Positions 27,654-35,453 of a DNA stretch of 64,000 nt are shown here, in pieces. Positions within the stretch are counted from its first letter, which is position 1. Each line of letters starts with the position of its first letter. Under the pieces are notes generated by a model, which saw only the letters and a list, made by a program, of their open reading frames with translations, was not told the DNA's origin and made no database searches. A program made the translations under genes and the position numbers. This DNA is from Pontibacter beigongshangensis (lineage in GTDB: Bacteria > Bacteroidota > Bacteroidia > Cytophagales > Hymenobacteraceae): contig NZ_VFSD01000008.1 in NCBI RefSeq assembly GCF_014332515.1, positions 1-64,000 on the forward strand, given 5' to 3'.

Positions 27654-28565
27654 TCACACATTAACGTGGCGTTCGGCGTGGTAAGAAGAGCGAACCAGAG
27701 GGCCTGACTCCACATACTTAATACCACGGCTCAGACCTTCTTCGCGGTAATGCGCAAAGAGGTCGGGGTGAATAAACTCTGCTACTTCCAGGTGCATTTT
27801 AGTGGGCTGCAGGTACTGGCCCAGCGTGAGAATGTCGCAGCCGTTGGCAGCCAGGTCGTCCATGGCCTGGTATACCTGGTCTTTTGTTTCGCCCAGCCCC
27901 AGCATAATGCCTGTTTTGGTGCGTTTGCCATATTCTTTGGTGCGGCGTGTCTGTTCCAGGCTGCGCTCGTACTTGGCCTGTGGCCTAACGCGGCGGTACA
28001 GCTCTTTCACCGTTTCCATGTTGTGCGACACTACTTCCTGGCCCGGCGAGATCATCGTGATCAGGGCGTCCCAGTTCGCTTTTACATCCGGAATCAGGGT
28101 TTCGATGGTCGTGGTTGGCGATAGCTCCTTTACCATGCGTACCGTTTCGTGCCAGATGGCAGCGCCACGGTCTTTCAGTTCGTCGCGGTTTACGGAGGTG
28201 ATAACGGCATGCTTTACGCCCATTAGCTGAATGGCCTCTGCTACTCGCCTCGGCTCATCTGTATCGTACTCATTCGGGCGGCCGGTGGCCACCGCGCAGA
28301 AGGAGCAGCTGCGGGTGCACACATTGCCCAGAATCATAAAGGTAGCCGTACCTGCTCCCCAGCACTCGCCCATGTTGGGGCAATTGCCGCTTTCGCAGAT
28401 GGTGTGCAGCTTATATTCGTCTACTATGCTTCTTACTTTTGCGTATTCCTTCCCAACCGGCAGCTTTACACGCAGCCAGTTAGGCTTGCGTGGTTTCCCT
28501 AAAGCGTTCAGCCCCTCTGCCGCTGCATCAGGCTGTATAACCGGAAGCGTCAATAGTTCATCCAT
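27654..28565 (-). CDS. lipA: Lipoyl synthase
   Basis: A 303-residue radical SAM enzyme that inserts two sulfur atoms into octanoyl groups on lipoyl carrier proteins. The auxiliary cluster motif [12 protein letters not shown] uses Cys57, Cys62 and Cys68; the SAM cluster motif CTRSCSFC uses Cys83, Cys87 and Cys90; the C-terminal serine motif VRSSYHAE is present. All essential residues are intact. Its products serve the glycine cleavage H protein and 2-oxoacid dehydrogenase E2, whose partner enzymes GcvP and BCKDH E1 are encoded in this window. A perfect -7 box ends only four bases before the ATG, so the mRNA may be leaderless. lipB is not adjacent. Confidence 0.97.
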   Translation of the reverse strand: MDELLTLPVIQPDAAAEGLNALGKPRKPNWLRVKLPVGKEYAKVRSIVDEYKLHTICESGNCPNMGECWGAGTATFMILGNVCTRSCSFCAVATGRPNEYDTDEPRRVAEAIQLMGVKHAVITSVNRDELKDRGAAIWHETVRMVKELSPTTTIETLIPDVKANWDALITMISPGQEVVSHNMETVKELYRRVRPQAKYERSLEQTRRTKEYGKRTKTGIMLGLGETKDQVYQAMDDLAANGCDILTLGQYLQPTKMHLEVAEFIHPDLFAHYREEGLSRGIKYVESGPLVRSSYHAERHVNV

Positions 28566-28569
28566 AGTA

Positions 28570-28577
28570 CAAAGATA
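28570..28577 (-). promoter_or_regulatory. -7 box of lipA
   Basis: TATCTTTG on the minus strand matches TAnnTTTG exactly and ends four bases before the lipA ATG, so transcription would start at or within the start codon. Confidence 0.5.
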
Positions 28578-28671
28578 GGAAGTTCTGCGTTAACACATTA
28601 GCCATTTCCCCAGATTTAATACCGGGATGCAGGAAAATAAATCTGAAACAGGAAAGGCACAGGACCTGCAG

Positions 28672-28914
28672 TGGCGGCGGCAGCAAAACCAAAGGCTCCG
28701 GAGGGGCGTTTTGATTGGAATAATTGGTTTAATGTGCTAATGGTTTAATGTGCTGATGTGCTATTTTTTTGATTTGAAGATTTGAAAATGAGTTGCGTAT
28801 TTCCTTGTAGGCAGGATCAAGTTTTCATTCTTAAAATGGTCTTGTGTCTTATGTCCTGCGTCCTTTATCTCTGTAAAGAGTAGCTCCGGAGGGGCAGTTT
28901 CATTCGGATAATTT
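28672..28914 (-). repeat. 240-base composite repeat with two CCTCCGGAGG-type cores
   Basis: Reverse-oriented. Begins with GGCGGCGGCAGC, core CTCCGGAGG (28696-28704), TTGATTGGAATAATT, blocks TTTAATGTGCTAATGG and GATTTGAAGATTTGAAAATG, the phrase TTCCTTGTAGGCAGG, words TCTTGTGTCTTATGTCC, AAAGAG, then a second core CTCCGGAGG (28874-28882) and CATTCGGATAATTT. The same parts in the same order make up 49439-49680. Confidence 0.85.
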
Positions 28915-28920
28915 AAAATC

Positions 28921-29011
28921 AGGGGTAATCAACCAAATCCTTAAAATCAAGGTTCAGACAAGCAGCAGGAGCAGCAAAACCCTCGGGAGGGCCGATTTTA
29001 TTGAAATAATC
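28921..29011 (-). repeat. Further CCTCCGGAGG unit, core CCTCGGGAGG
   Basis: A tandem continuation of the preceding composite: ATCAAGGTTCAGACAAGCAG, CAGGAGCAGC, core CCTCGGGAGG at 28981-28990, TTTATTGAAATAAT. The core-to-core distance to the previous unit is about 107 bases. Confidence 0.75.
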
Positions 29012-29103
29012 TGGTGAGAAAAGTACTTGGGCCGGTATAGAAACCAGCAGCAGATCTCAGGCATAACAAAGTCCTGGTCTAAATCAATTGCTCAACCAAA
29101 ACT

Positions 29104-29832
29104 TTACTTCCGCGTGCCGTAATAGATGTTGAGGTAAACAGAGGGGAAAGTATTGAGATTCTGTGCGTCAGGAATGATGACAGGTCTTTTAAAATAATGC
29201 TCCACCAGGAAACCGACTTCAATGCCTGTCACGTTCTCGCGGTAGCGGCCGTACTCGAAGCTAAGACCGGCCTTAAAATGCAGACCGGTGGTCAGGCTGG
29301 TTTCGCCGAGCCCTGTAAACACATTGGAACTGCCATAAATACTGTTTCTGTCGCCGTGTATGACGGGGTTGTACTGCTCGGTACGCACATCCTCAACACC
29401 GCCCTGGCTGTAATTATACCGGATATAGTAAGGCACCTGCAAACCCAGGGAGGGGCCAATGGCACCAACGGCATTTACCTGCACCCCCGACTCTGCCGCT
29501 TTTCTGAAAAGGGTATACTCTACCCCATACTGCGGCCTTACTACATACAGGTAGTTCTGCTTGCCATAAATAAAAAAATCGCCGGTGTTTATGCTGTACC
29601 AGCGGGTCTCTTTCGGGTGCTTTACTTCCACCATCTCTACGGCCCAGAACCGGTATAGCCGCTCACGCTTAAAGTGAGAGGAGCGTATAAATACGCCGCC
29701 TATCAGGCCACCGTTTGAGTTGAAGTTAATACCATAACTCAACTCGTTGCTGAAGTCGTCGTCTGTTTGCGCCACTGCCTGAGACGTTAGCCCCAGGGCA
29801 ACAGCTAAAATAATGATGAGGCATCTTACCAC
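29104..29832 (-). CDS. Outer-membrane beta-barrel-like protein of unknown function
   Basis: A 242-residue protein with a signal peptide (1-21, cleavage after AVAQ) and alternating hydrophobic strands ending in an aromatic residue-rich segment (VYLNIYYGTRK), which suggest a small outer-membrane barrel. Recognisable phrases such as SYGINFNSNGGLIGGVFIRS and RLYRFWAVEMVEVKHPKETR are, from memory, typical of uncharacterised conserved Cytophagales proteins. No enzyme motif. A perfect -7 box lies about 50 bases upstream in the gap shared with the divergent osmC-type gene. Function unknown. Confidence 0.75.
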   Translation of the reverse strand: MVRCLIIILAVALGLTSQAVAQTDDDFSNELSYGINFNSNGGLIGGVFIRSSHFKRERLYRFWAVEMVEVKHPKETRWYSINTGDFFIYGKQNYLYVVRPQYGVEYTLFRKAAESGVQVNAVGAIGPSLGLQVPYYIRYNYSQGGVEDVRTEQYNPVIHGDRNSIYGSSNVFTGLGETSLTTGLHFKAGLSFEYGRYRENVTGIEVGFLVEHYFKRPVIIPDAQNLNTFPSVYLNIYYGTRK

Positions 29833-29880
29833 CTTCTTCTATTTATATTTATCTAAAACTATCTAAATTTACGATCTTAT

Positions 29881-29888
29881 CAAACTTA
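29881..29888 (-). promoter_or_regulatory. -7 box of the barrel-protein gene
   Basis: TAAGTTTG on the minus strand, an exact TAnnTTTG, with an expected start near 29874 and a leader of about 40 bases. Confidence 0.45.
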
Positions 29889-29899
29889 TAGTTAGCACC

Positions 29900-30307
29900 A
29901 TGGCAACCATCCAAAGCATTTATAAAGGCAGCCTTCGCACCGCTGCGCAGCACCTGGCCTCCGGCACCACTGTTATAACCGATGCTCCGGTAGATAACAA
30001 CGGAAAAGGAGAGGCTTTTTCTCCTACAGATCTGGTTTGTGCCGCACTTGGCAGCTGCATGATGACCATTATGGGCATTCTGTCAGACCGCACCGGCATC
30101 GATATAGAGGGCATGGAGATAGATATCACCAAAATAATGGCCGCCGAGCCACGTCGGATTGGAGAGGTGGTAGTTCACTTCAGAATGCCTGCCGTAAATT
30201 ACTCCGACAAAGAGAAGGCCATGCTCGAAAACGCAGCCCGCACCTGTCCGGTAGCCCTGAGCCTGCACCCTGACCTGAAACAATCCATTCAGTTTCAGTA
30301 CCAGTAA
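29900..30307 (+). CDS. OsmC-family peroxiredoxin-like protein
   Basis: A 135-residue OsmC/Ohr-fold protein. The two conserved redox cysteines are present: Cys53 in LVCAALGSCMMTIMG and Cys116 in RTCPVALSLHP. Family members reduce organic hydroperoxides using small thiols. It faces the ytxJ gene tail to tail, a bacillithiol-linked protein, so the pair probably belongs to the same thiol-redox defence. Its terminator hairpin runs into the last codons of ytxJ. No signal peptide, cytoplasmic. Confidence 0.9.
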   Translation: MATIQSIYKGSLRTAAQHLASGTTVITDAPVDNNGKGEAFSPTDLVCAALGSCMMTIMGILSDRTGIDIEGMEIDITKIMAAEPRRIGEVVVHFRMPAVNYSDKEKAMLENAARTCPVALSLHPDLKQSIQFQYQ

Positions 30308-30316
30308 GAGAACAAC

Positions 30317-30359
30317 CGGCGTAGAAGCTGTTTTAGTATTTCTACGCCGTTACTTTTTT
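30317..30359 (+). terminator. Terminator of the OsmC gene, overlapping the ytxJ stop
   Basis: Stem CGGCGTAGAA / TTCTACGCCG, 13-base loop, then TTACTTTTTTC. The right arm contains the minus-strand TAG stop codon of ytxJ, so the T tail lies inside ytxJ. Confidence 0.65.
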
Positions 30360-30683
30360 CTTTAAGGCATCCAGGTTAATGCCCAGGTGCGAGGCATTGT
30401 AGGTGCAAACCCCATCCTGCACCAGCAGCAACTGCGGCGACTCATGCCTTACCTGCAAAACCTCCGCTATCTCGTTAGACACGGGCCGGTACCGCAACAA
30501 ATCGAGGTAGTAGGGCTTCACGTGCTCCACACCAGCTTTTTCCCATTGGCGCTCCAGCCTGCTTTTGGCGGTGGCGCTTATGGAGCAGGTGGTACTATGC
30601 TTAAAAATGACCACTGGTGCGCTTTTCGACTCTTCTATTACATTTTCTAACTGCTCTGCACTTGTAAGTGGATGCCAATTCAT
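30342..30683 (-). CDS. ytxJ: Bacillithiol-system redox protein YtxJ
   Basis: A 113-residue thioredoxin-fold protein of the YtxJ/DUF2847 family, associated with bacillithiol-dependent redox control. The signature FKHSTTCSISATAK holds the single active-site Cys33; LEVLQVRHESPQLLLV-type residues (as EVLQVRHESPQLLLVQDG) form the cis-proline region. One active-site cysteine suggests a glutaredoxin-like monothiol mechanism. The gene starts 15 bases after the stop of a small basic secreted protein gene on the same strand. The bacillithiol synthesis genes are not in the window. Confidence 0.9.
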   Translation of the reverse strand: MNWHPLTSAEQLENVIEESKSAPVVIFKHSTTCSISATAKSRLERQWEKAGVEHVKPYYLDLLRYRPVSNEIAEVLQVRHESPQLLLVQDGVCTYNASHLGINLDALKKKVTA

Positions 30684-30697
30684 AATATTTTCTTTTT

Positions 30698-31051
30698 TTA
30701 ATTAAAAATCCTTTCAACGAGGGTAGGATGCTCGCTGTTATTGAGGTGCCTGCGTTTCACGGCCTCCCCTCTCTTATTGAACCGGAGTTTACGCTTTTCA
30801 GTTCGAATAATTTTCTGGCGACCAGTCTTGTCTTTGTTTCTGGCGGGACCGCGCACATCGAGGTGGGTATCCAGATAAATGGTTTCCATCCGCTTTTTTT
30901 GTTGCTCCGCCATTTTCTCATCCTCCTTCTGAAAAGCAGATGTCCCATAGCTGATCTGTGCTGTTGCCAGAGCCGGCACCAGCAGGATCAGGAGCAAACT
31001 TAGCAGCAGCTTTGTTACAGATACAAATAATTCAGACCTTCTGGTTCTCAT
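30698..31051 (-). CDS. Small basic secreted protein of unknown function
   Basis: A 117-residue protein with an N-terminal signal anchor (about 10-31, KLLLSLLLILLVPALATAQ) and a strongly basic mature part rich in Lys/Arg (KDKTGRQKIIRTEKRKLRF). No domain recognised. It has one of the few clear ribosome-binding sites here, AGGAGGG about ten bases before the ATG. Positioned between a small lipoprotein gene and ytxJ on the same strand, probably in one transcript. Confidence 0.65.
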   Translation of the reverse strand: MRTRRSELFVSVTKLLLSLLLILLVPALATAQISYGTSAFQKEDEKMAEQQKKRMETIYLDTHLDVRGPARNKDKTGRQKIIRTEKRKLRFNKRGEAVKRRHLNNSEHPTLVERIFN

Positions 31052-31102
31052 ATGCCAACCCTCCTATTGAGTATTGCTGAAATTTAAGGCGCAGGCTTTA
31101 AA

Positions 31103-31309
31103 CTATAAAACTTTTAAGAACTTTTTTTTCTTTACCAAGCCATTTTTATCTGTCTGCACTTTAACGCCCTCTATACTCTTACCCCCTCCGCCAACAGTAG
31201 CACTCGATTTACCTGGTTTCGGGCACTTCAGGCCCTTTCGCTGGCAGGCGGGGCTGGTAGCCAGCGTTAGCAGGAGGACTATCAGCAGCAAAAATTTTGG
31301 CTTAAACAT
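31103..31309 (-). CDS. Small lipoprotein of unknown function
   Basis: A 68-residue protein. Residues 1-21 are a hydrophobic leader ending TSPAC, where Cys22 would be lipidated. The short mature part has a second cysteine (LKCPKPGK), a glycine run (TVGGGGKS) and a lysine-rich end (KKKKFLKVL). It starts 17 bases after the stop of the fused E1 gene, indicating an operon, but no functional link is known. Confidence 0.65.
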   Translation of the reverse strand: MFKPKFLLLIVLLLTLATSPACQRKGLKCPKPGKSSATVGGGGKSIEGVKVQTDKNGLVKKKKFLKVL

Positions 31310-31325
31310 ATGCTTCTATTTTCAT

Positions 31326-33311
31326 TTAAAAATTCAGTACGGCCTCCACTTTCTGGCGAAGCCGCTGCTTTGGCAGAAACTCCTGCTCCAGCGGCGGAGA
31401 GAATGGCACAGCCGTGTCGAGGCTGGCTACGCGGGTAACGGGGCCGTCGAGCAGTTCAAAGCAGTTTTCGGCAATCCAGGCGGCTATTTCGCCTCCTATC
31501 CCCCCGGTAAGCGTGTCTTCATGCAGTATGAGTACGCGGCCTGTCTTGGCCACGGTCTCCCGCACGGCTTCTTTGTCCCAGGGCAGCAGCGAACGCAGGT
31601 CCAGTATGTCGAAACTGGCATCAGTCATTTCCTGCTGCAGCTGCCTGGCCCAGTGTACTCCCATGCCATACGTAATTATCGAAAGATCGTCGCCGGAAGC
31701 CACTAAATTTGCCTTGCCTATTTCAATGGTATAGTAATCGTCCGGAATCTCCTGCGACACGGCCCGGTACAGCAGCTTGTGCTCGAAATACATGACCGGG
31801 TTCGGGTCTTCTATGGCCGCATTGAGCAAACCTTTGGCATCGTAAGGCGACGAAGGGTACACCACTTTCAAGCCAGGCGTATGCACAAACCATGCCTCGT
31901 TGCTCTGCGAGTGAAACGGCCCTGCGGCTGCTCCTGCCCCTGTTGGCATCCGCACCACCACATCGGCGTGCTGCCCCCAGCGGTAATGGCTCTTGGCCAG
32001 GTTATTGATTATCTGGCTGAAACCGCTGCTCACAAAATCGGCAAACTGCATCTCCACCATACTCTTTTTGCCGCGCACCGACATGCCCAGGCCAACGCCC
32101 AGTATAGCCGACTCGCAAAGTGGAGTGTTGCGCACACGGTCTTTGCCAAAGGTTTCCACAAAGCCTTCGGTTACTTTAAACACGCCACCATATTCGGCAA
32201 TGTCCTGTCCCATGAGCACAAGTTCCGGGTGGCGCTCCATGCTTTGGCGCAGGGCATCCGAGATGGCGTCTACAAAGCGCTTCTCGGTTCGGGCATCGGA
32301 TGTCGGGGCTACCACCTGCTGCTCAAAGGGCTTGTACATGTCGGTCAGCTCTTCCTGCTGGTCTGCTTCAGGCAGTGGCGTGGCGCCGGCAGTTTCCAGG
32401 GCCTGCTCAATTTCCTGCTTTATCTCTTCCCGTATGCTGTCCAAGGTCTTCTGCGTCAGCACCAGCTCCTCGAGCAGGTATTGTTCAAAGGTTACCACCG
32501 GGTCTTTTTTCACCCATTTCTCAAACAGCTCCTGCGGCACGTATTTGGTACCCGAGGCCTCTTCATGCCCGCGCATCCTGAAGGTAACGGCTTCTATCAG
32601 GATAGGCCGCGGGCTCTTCCGGATGCTGTCGGCCGCCTGCCGCACCGTGTCGAACACCTCTACCACGTTGTTGCCGTCTATCTGCAGGGCATCTATGCCG
32701 TAGGCCGGGCCTTTGTCGGTAAAATGTCGGAATTTAAATTGTTCGCTATTGGGCGTGGAGAGGCCATAGCCGTTGTTCTCGATCATGAAAATAACAGGCA
32801 AGCCCCATACCGCCGCCACATTCAGCGCCTCATGGAAATCTCCCTCCGAAGCACCACCGTCGCCGCTGAACACCAGCGTTACCCGCTCTTTCTGCTCCAG
32901 CAGGTCGGCCAGCGCTATGCCATCGGCCAAGGCCAGCTGCGGCCCCAGGTGCGAGATCATGCCCACAATATGGTGTTCGTTGGAGCCGAAATGGAAAGAG
33001 CGGTCCCTGCCCTTGGTAAAGCCCGTTTTCTTGCCCTGAAACTGCGCAAACAGCCTGTCCAGCGGCACCTGACGACTGGTAAAAACGCCCAGGTTGCGGT
33101 GCAGCGGCAGTATATACTCGTCTGGTTCCAGTGCCAGCGTGGCCCCTACCGATATCGCCTCCTGGCCAATGCCCGAAAACCACTTGCTCACCTTGCCCTG
33201 CCGCAGCAGTACTAGCATTCGCTCCTCGATCATCCGGGGCTTAAGTATAGCCTTGTAGAGGGCCAGCAACTCGTCGTCGGTATATTCTTTACGATTGAAA
33301 TTCATCTGCAA
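31326..33311 (-). CDS. Branched-chain 2-oxoacid dehydrogenase E1, fused alpha and beta subunits
   Basis: A 661-residue thiamine-diphosphate enzyme. Residues about 1-325 are the E1 alpha part: GIGQEAISVGATLAL, and the ThDP motif FSGDGGASEGDFHEALNVAA to IENNGYGLSTP. Residues about 345-661 are the E1 beta part: MGQDIAEYGGVFKVTEGF, CESAILGVGLGMSVRG, MQFADFVSSGFSQI. The fused form is common in Bacteroidota and typically acts on 2-oxoisovalerate-type substrates, feeding iso-branched fatty acid synthesis. It needs a lipoylated E2, linking it to LipA. E2 and E3 genes are not adjacent. Followed by a small lipoprotein gene 17 bases on. Confidence 0.93.
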   Translation of the reverse strand: MQMNFNRKEYTDDELLALYKAILKPRMIEERMLVLLRQGKVSKWFSGIGQEAISVGATLALEPDEYILPLHRNLGVFTSRQVPLDRLFAQFQGKKTGFTKGRDRSFHFGSNEHHIVGMISHLGPQLALADGIALADLLEQKERVTLVFSGDGGASEGDFHEALNVAAVWGLPVIFMIENNGYGLSTPNSEQFKFRHFTDKGPAYGIDALQIDGNNVVEVFDTVRQAADSIRKSPRPILIEAVTFRMRGHEEASGTKYVPQELFEKWVKKDPVVTFEQYLLEELVLTQKTLDSIREEIKQEIEQALETAGATPLPEADQQEELTDMYKPFEQQVVAPTSDARTEKRFVDAISDALRQSMERHPELVLMGQDIAEYGGVFKVTEGFVETFGKDRVRNTPLCESAILGVGLGMSVRGKKSMVEMQFADFVSSGFSQIINNLAKSHYRWGQHADVVVRMPTGAGAAAGPFHSQSNEAWFVHTPGLKVVYPSSPYDAKGLLNAAIEDPNPVMYFEHKLLYRAVSQEIPDDYYTIEIGKANLVASGDDLSIITYGMGVHWARQLQQEMTDASFDILDLRSLLPWDKEAVRETVAKTGRVLILHEDTLTGGIGGEIAAWIAENCFELLDGPVTRVASLDTAVPFSPPLEQEFLPKQRLRQKVEAVLNF

Positions 33312-33394
33312 AAACCAAAACTTCGTTATATTCTGGCAAGTTAATCTATTAGCCTAAACCCTGAAAATATGGCGCGTTTTTTTAATTTTGCTCT

Positions 33395-33558
33395 TAATAG
33401 ATGTTAGATAGTAGATACCAGACGTTAGACTTTAAGTAAAGAAAGTAAGTGCTGCCTGGACATAGCTGTTTTTCCTTAACTCTTTTGAAGCCAAAGAAAA
33501 AGATTACTGGATCCTTAAAGTCTGTTGTCTATCATCTAAAATCTAGCATCTAATATTT
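33395..33558. repeat. Imperfect 42-base inverted repeat of TAGATGTTAGA-type words
   Basis: Left arm 33395-33436 (TAATAGATGTTAGATAGTAG, ACGTTAGACTTTAAG) and right arm 33514-33557 (CTTAAAGTCTGTTGTC, ATCATCTAAAATCTAGC, ATCTAATA) are reverse complements at most positions, with about 77 bases between. Both arms are chains of 6-7-base words. It lies between the divergent E1 and M16 genes, ending just before the M16 start. Confidence 0.75.
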
Positions 33559-33566
33559 AAAGAAAC

Positions 33567-34829
33567 ATGATAGAATATAAAGAATTTACACTTGATAATG
33601 GCCTGCAGGTAATTGTGCACGAAGATCATAGTACGCCGATGGCCGTGCTCAACGTGCTCTACAACGTAGGCTCCCGCGACGAAGACGAGCAGCATACCGG
33701 CTTTGCGCACCTGTTTGAGCACCTGATGTTCAGCGGCTCCAAAAATATTCCGGTATATGACGAGCCACTGCAGCGGGTTGGGGGCGAGAACAACGCCTTC
33801 ACCAGCCCCGATATTACCAACTACTACCTCTCGCTGCCGGCCCAGAACATAGAAACCGGTTTCTGGCTGGAGTCGGACCGCATGCTGGAGCTGGCCTTCA
33901 GCGAAAATGGGCTTGAGGTGCAGCGTAAGGTGGTGGTAGAGGAGTTTAAGCAAAATTACCTCAACCAGCCCTACGGCGACGTGTGGCTGAAGCTGCGCCC
34001 GCTCGCTTACCAGCAGCACCCGTACAAGTGGGCGACCATCGGCAAGGAAATATCGCACATCGAGAATGCCACCATGGACATTGTGAAGGCTTTTTTCAAA
34101 AAACACTATTCTCCGGCCAACGCCATTCTGGTAGTGGCAGGCAACGTTACCTTTGAGCGGGCCAAGGAGCTGACCGAGAAATGGTTTGGCCCTATTCCGT
34201 CGGGCACCAAATACGAGCGGAACCTGCCCGTGGAGCCAGAGCAAACCGAACCGCGCGTGCTGGAGACATCGGCCGATGTACCGCTCAATGCCATTTACAA
34301 AGCCTACCACATGCCTGCCCGCACCCACCAAGACTACTACGCCGCCGACCTGGTAAGCGATATCCTGGGCCGGGGCAAATCGTCACGGCTGTACAACGAG
34401 CTGGTGAAAGAGCAGAAACTGTTCAACTCCATTACCGCATCTGTGTCAGGGTCTGTAGAGCAGGGCCTGCTCATTATCCAGGGCAAGCTAAACGAGGGCG
34501 TGGACCTGCAGGAGGCAAATGCCGCCATAGAGGCCATTAACCAGCAACTCATGGACAATCTCATTGATGAGAAAGAGCTAAATAAAGTAAAAAACCAGGC
34601 CGAGACCAGCATTGTGTATTCGGAAATTGAACTGCTGAACCGCGCCATGAACCTGGCCTACAGCAAACTCCTCGGCGACGCTAACCTGATTAACCAGGAA
34701 GGGGAGAAAGTGCAGGCCGTAAGGCCGGCAGATATTCAGCGCCTTGCCAAACAGGTGCTGGACCCGAACAACTGCTCTACCCTTTATTATAAGGCCGAGA
34801 AGAAAGCCGAACAGGCGGAAGCCGTATAA
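33567..34829 (+). CDS. M16-family zinc metalloprotease (insulinase/pitrilysin type)
   Basis: A 420-residue M16B-type peptidase. The inverted zinc motif HLFEH is at His48, Glu51 and His52, with the distant glutamate expected near the EVQRKVVVEEFKQN segment. The C-terminal half (about 220-410) is the second M16 domain. No signal peptide is visible at the N-terminus (MIEYKEFTLDNGLQVIVHED), so the protein is cytoplasmic or exported by another route. Many Bacteroidota encode a second, inactive M16 gene downstream; here the gene is followed instead by a terminator. Confidence 0.92.
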   Translation: MIEYKEFTLDNGLQVIVHEDHSTPMAVLNVLYNVGSRDEDEQHTGFAHLFEHLMFSGSKNIPVYDEPLQRVGGENNAFTSPDITNYYLSLPAQNIETGFWLESDRMLELAFSENGLEVQRKVVVEEFKQNYLNQPYGDVWLKLRPLAYQQHPYKWATIGKEISHIENATMDIVKAFFKKHYSPANAILVVAGNVTFERAKELTEKWFGPIPSGTKYERNLPVEPEQTEPRVLETSADVPLNAIYKAYHMPARTHQDYYAADLVSDILGRGKSSRLYNELVKEQKLFNSITASVSGSVEQGLLIIQGKLNEGVDLQEANAAIEAINQQLMDNLIDEKELNKVKNQAETSIVYSEIELLNRAMNLAYSKLLGDANLINQEGEKVQAVRPADIQRLAKQVLDPNNCSTLYYKAEKKAEQAEAV

Positions 34830-34857
34830 GTAAACGCTGATTATTATTTTAACGAAG

Positions 34858-34890
34858 GCAGCTGCAGGTGAATCTGTAGCTGCTTTTTTT
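34858..34890 (+). terminator. Intrinsic terminator after the M16 gene
   Basis: Stem GCAGCTGCAG / CTGTAGCTGC (one G-T pair), six-base loop, then seven T, 29 bases after the stop. Confidence 0.85.
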
Positions 34891-34983
34891 GTCTGAACCT
34901 TGATGGAAAGGATTTTCCTGATTAACCTGATTGCAGATTATTCGAATGGAAATGGCCTTCCGGAGGTATTTGCTGCTGCTCTT
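34890..34983 (+). repeat. TCTGAACC block joined to a CCTCCGGAGG element
   Basis: GTCTGAACCTTGATGGAAAG then GATTTTCCTGATTAACCTGA, the arm GATTATTCGAATGGAAATGG, core CTTCCGGAGG and TGCTGCTGCT. Confidence 0.8.
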
Positions 34984-34993
34984 GTTAGATGCT

Positions 34994-35096
34994 AAACTTG
35001 TTGTCTGAATCAGGATTCACAGGATGAGAGGATGAAAAGGATTGCTCATTAATCTAATCGCTGATTATTCTAATAGAAATGGCCTTCCAGATGACC
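34994..35096 (+). repeat. Second, decayed TCTGAA-plus-arm unit
   Basis: GTCTGAATCAGGATTCACAG and the words GGATGAGAGGATGAAAAGG, then CTGATTATTCTAATAGAAAT and GGCCTTCCAG; the right half of the palindrome is lost. Tandem with the unit at 34890-34983. Confidence 0.6.
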
Positions 35097-35104
35097 GTAT
35101 GTCT

Positions 35105-35330
35105 GCTAATGGTGCTTCTGTTATTGTCTGAATCTTTAAATAGGCCCCCTACCCAGGAATTTACAGAATTAAAGAATGTTCAGATTGTTTCGACCTTTTG
35201 GTTTCTGAACCTTACTGATTCTGTACTTCCTATTCGTTAGAACCACTCTAAAATCTTCAAATTTTCAAATTGAATAATTAGCACATCAGCACATGAACCC
35301 GATTATTCTAATGAAAAAGGCCTTCCAGCT
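35105..35330 (+). repeat. Long composite repeat, inverted partner of 39340-39564
   Basis: Contains ATTGTCTGAATCTTTAAATA then GGCCCCCTACCC, a TTTCTGAACCTTACTGATTC and TGTACTTCCTATTCG phrase, ATCTTCAAATTTTCAAATT, AATTAGCACATCAGCACAT and the arm GATTATTCTAATGAAAAAGG with a half core CCTTCCAG. The same blocks occur in reverse complement at 39340-39564. Confidence 0.75.
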
Positions 35331-35403
35331 GCACTGCCCCACTAAACCATGCGGCTTGTCAACCCCCGGCGTCCTAACTTCCCTAAACTTTTCACGCCAA
35401 ACA

Positions 35404-35434
35404 TTTGTACATACAAACAACAAAACTACATTTG
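35404..35434 (+). promoter_or_regulatory. marR promoter with overlapping palindrome
   Basis: TTTG at 35404-35407, 19 bases, then TACATTTG at 35427-35434: both Bacteroidota promoter elements at a standard spacing. The inverted repeat TTTGTA-CA-TACAAA (35404-35417) covers the -33 element and is a candidate MarR operator. It also shows that the longer upstream reading frame is not translated and fixes the start at 35454. Confidence 0.65.
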
Positions 35435-35453
35435 CACTTCATACCATTTACAT

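Noticed and set aside
31779..33215. Very long plus-strand frame opposite the E1 gene (478 codons)
   Set aside because: Shadow of the fused E1 gene, rich in His/Arg/Leu; the minus-strand frame has all thiamine-enzyme motifs.
35349..35453. N-terminal extension of the MarR regulator
   Set aside because: The extension would be encoded by the promoter itself and does not match the family start.
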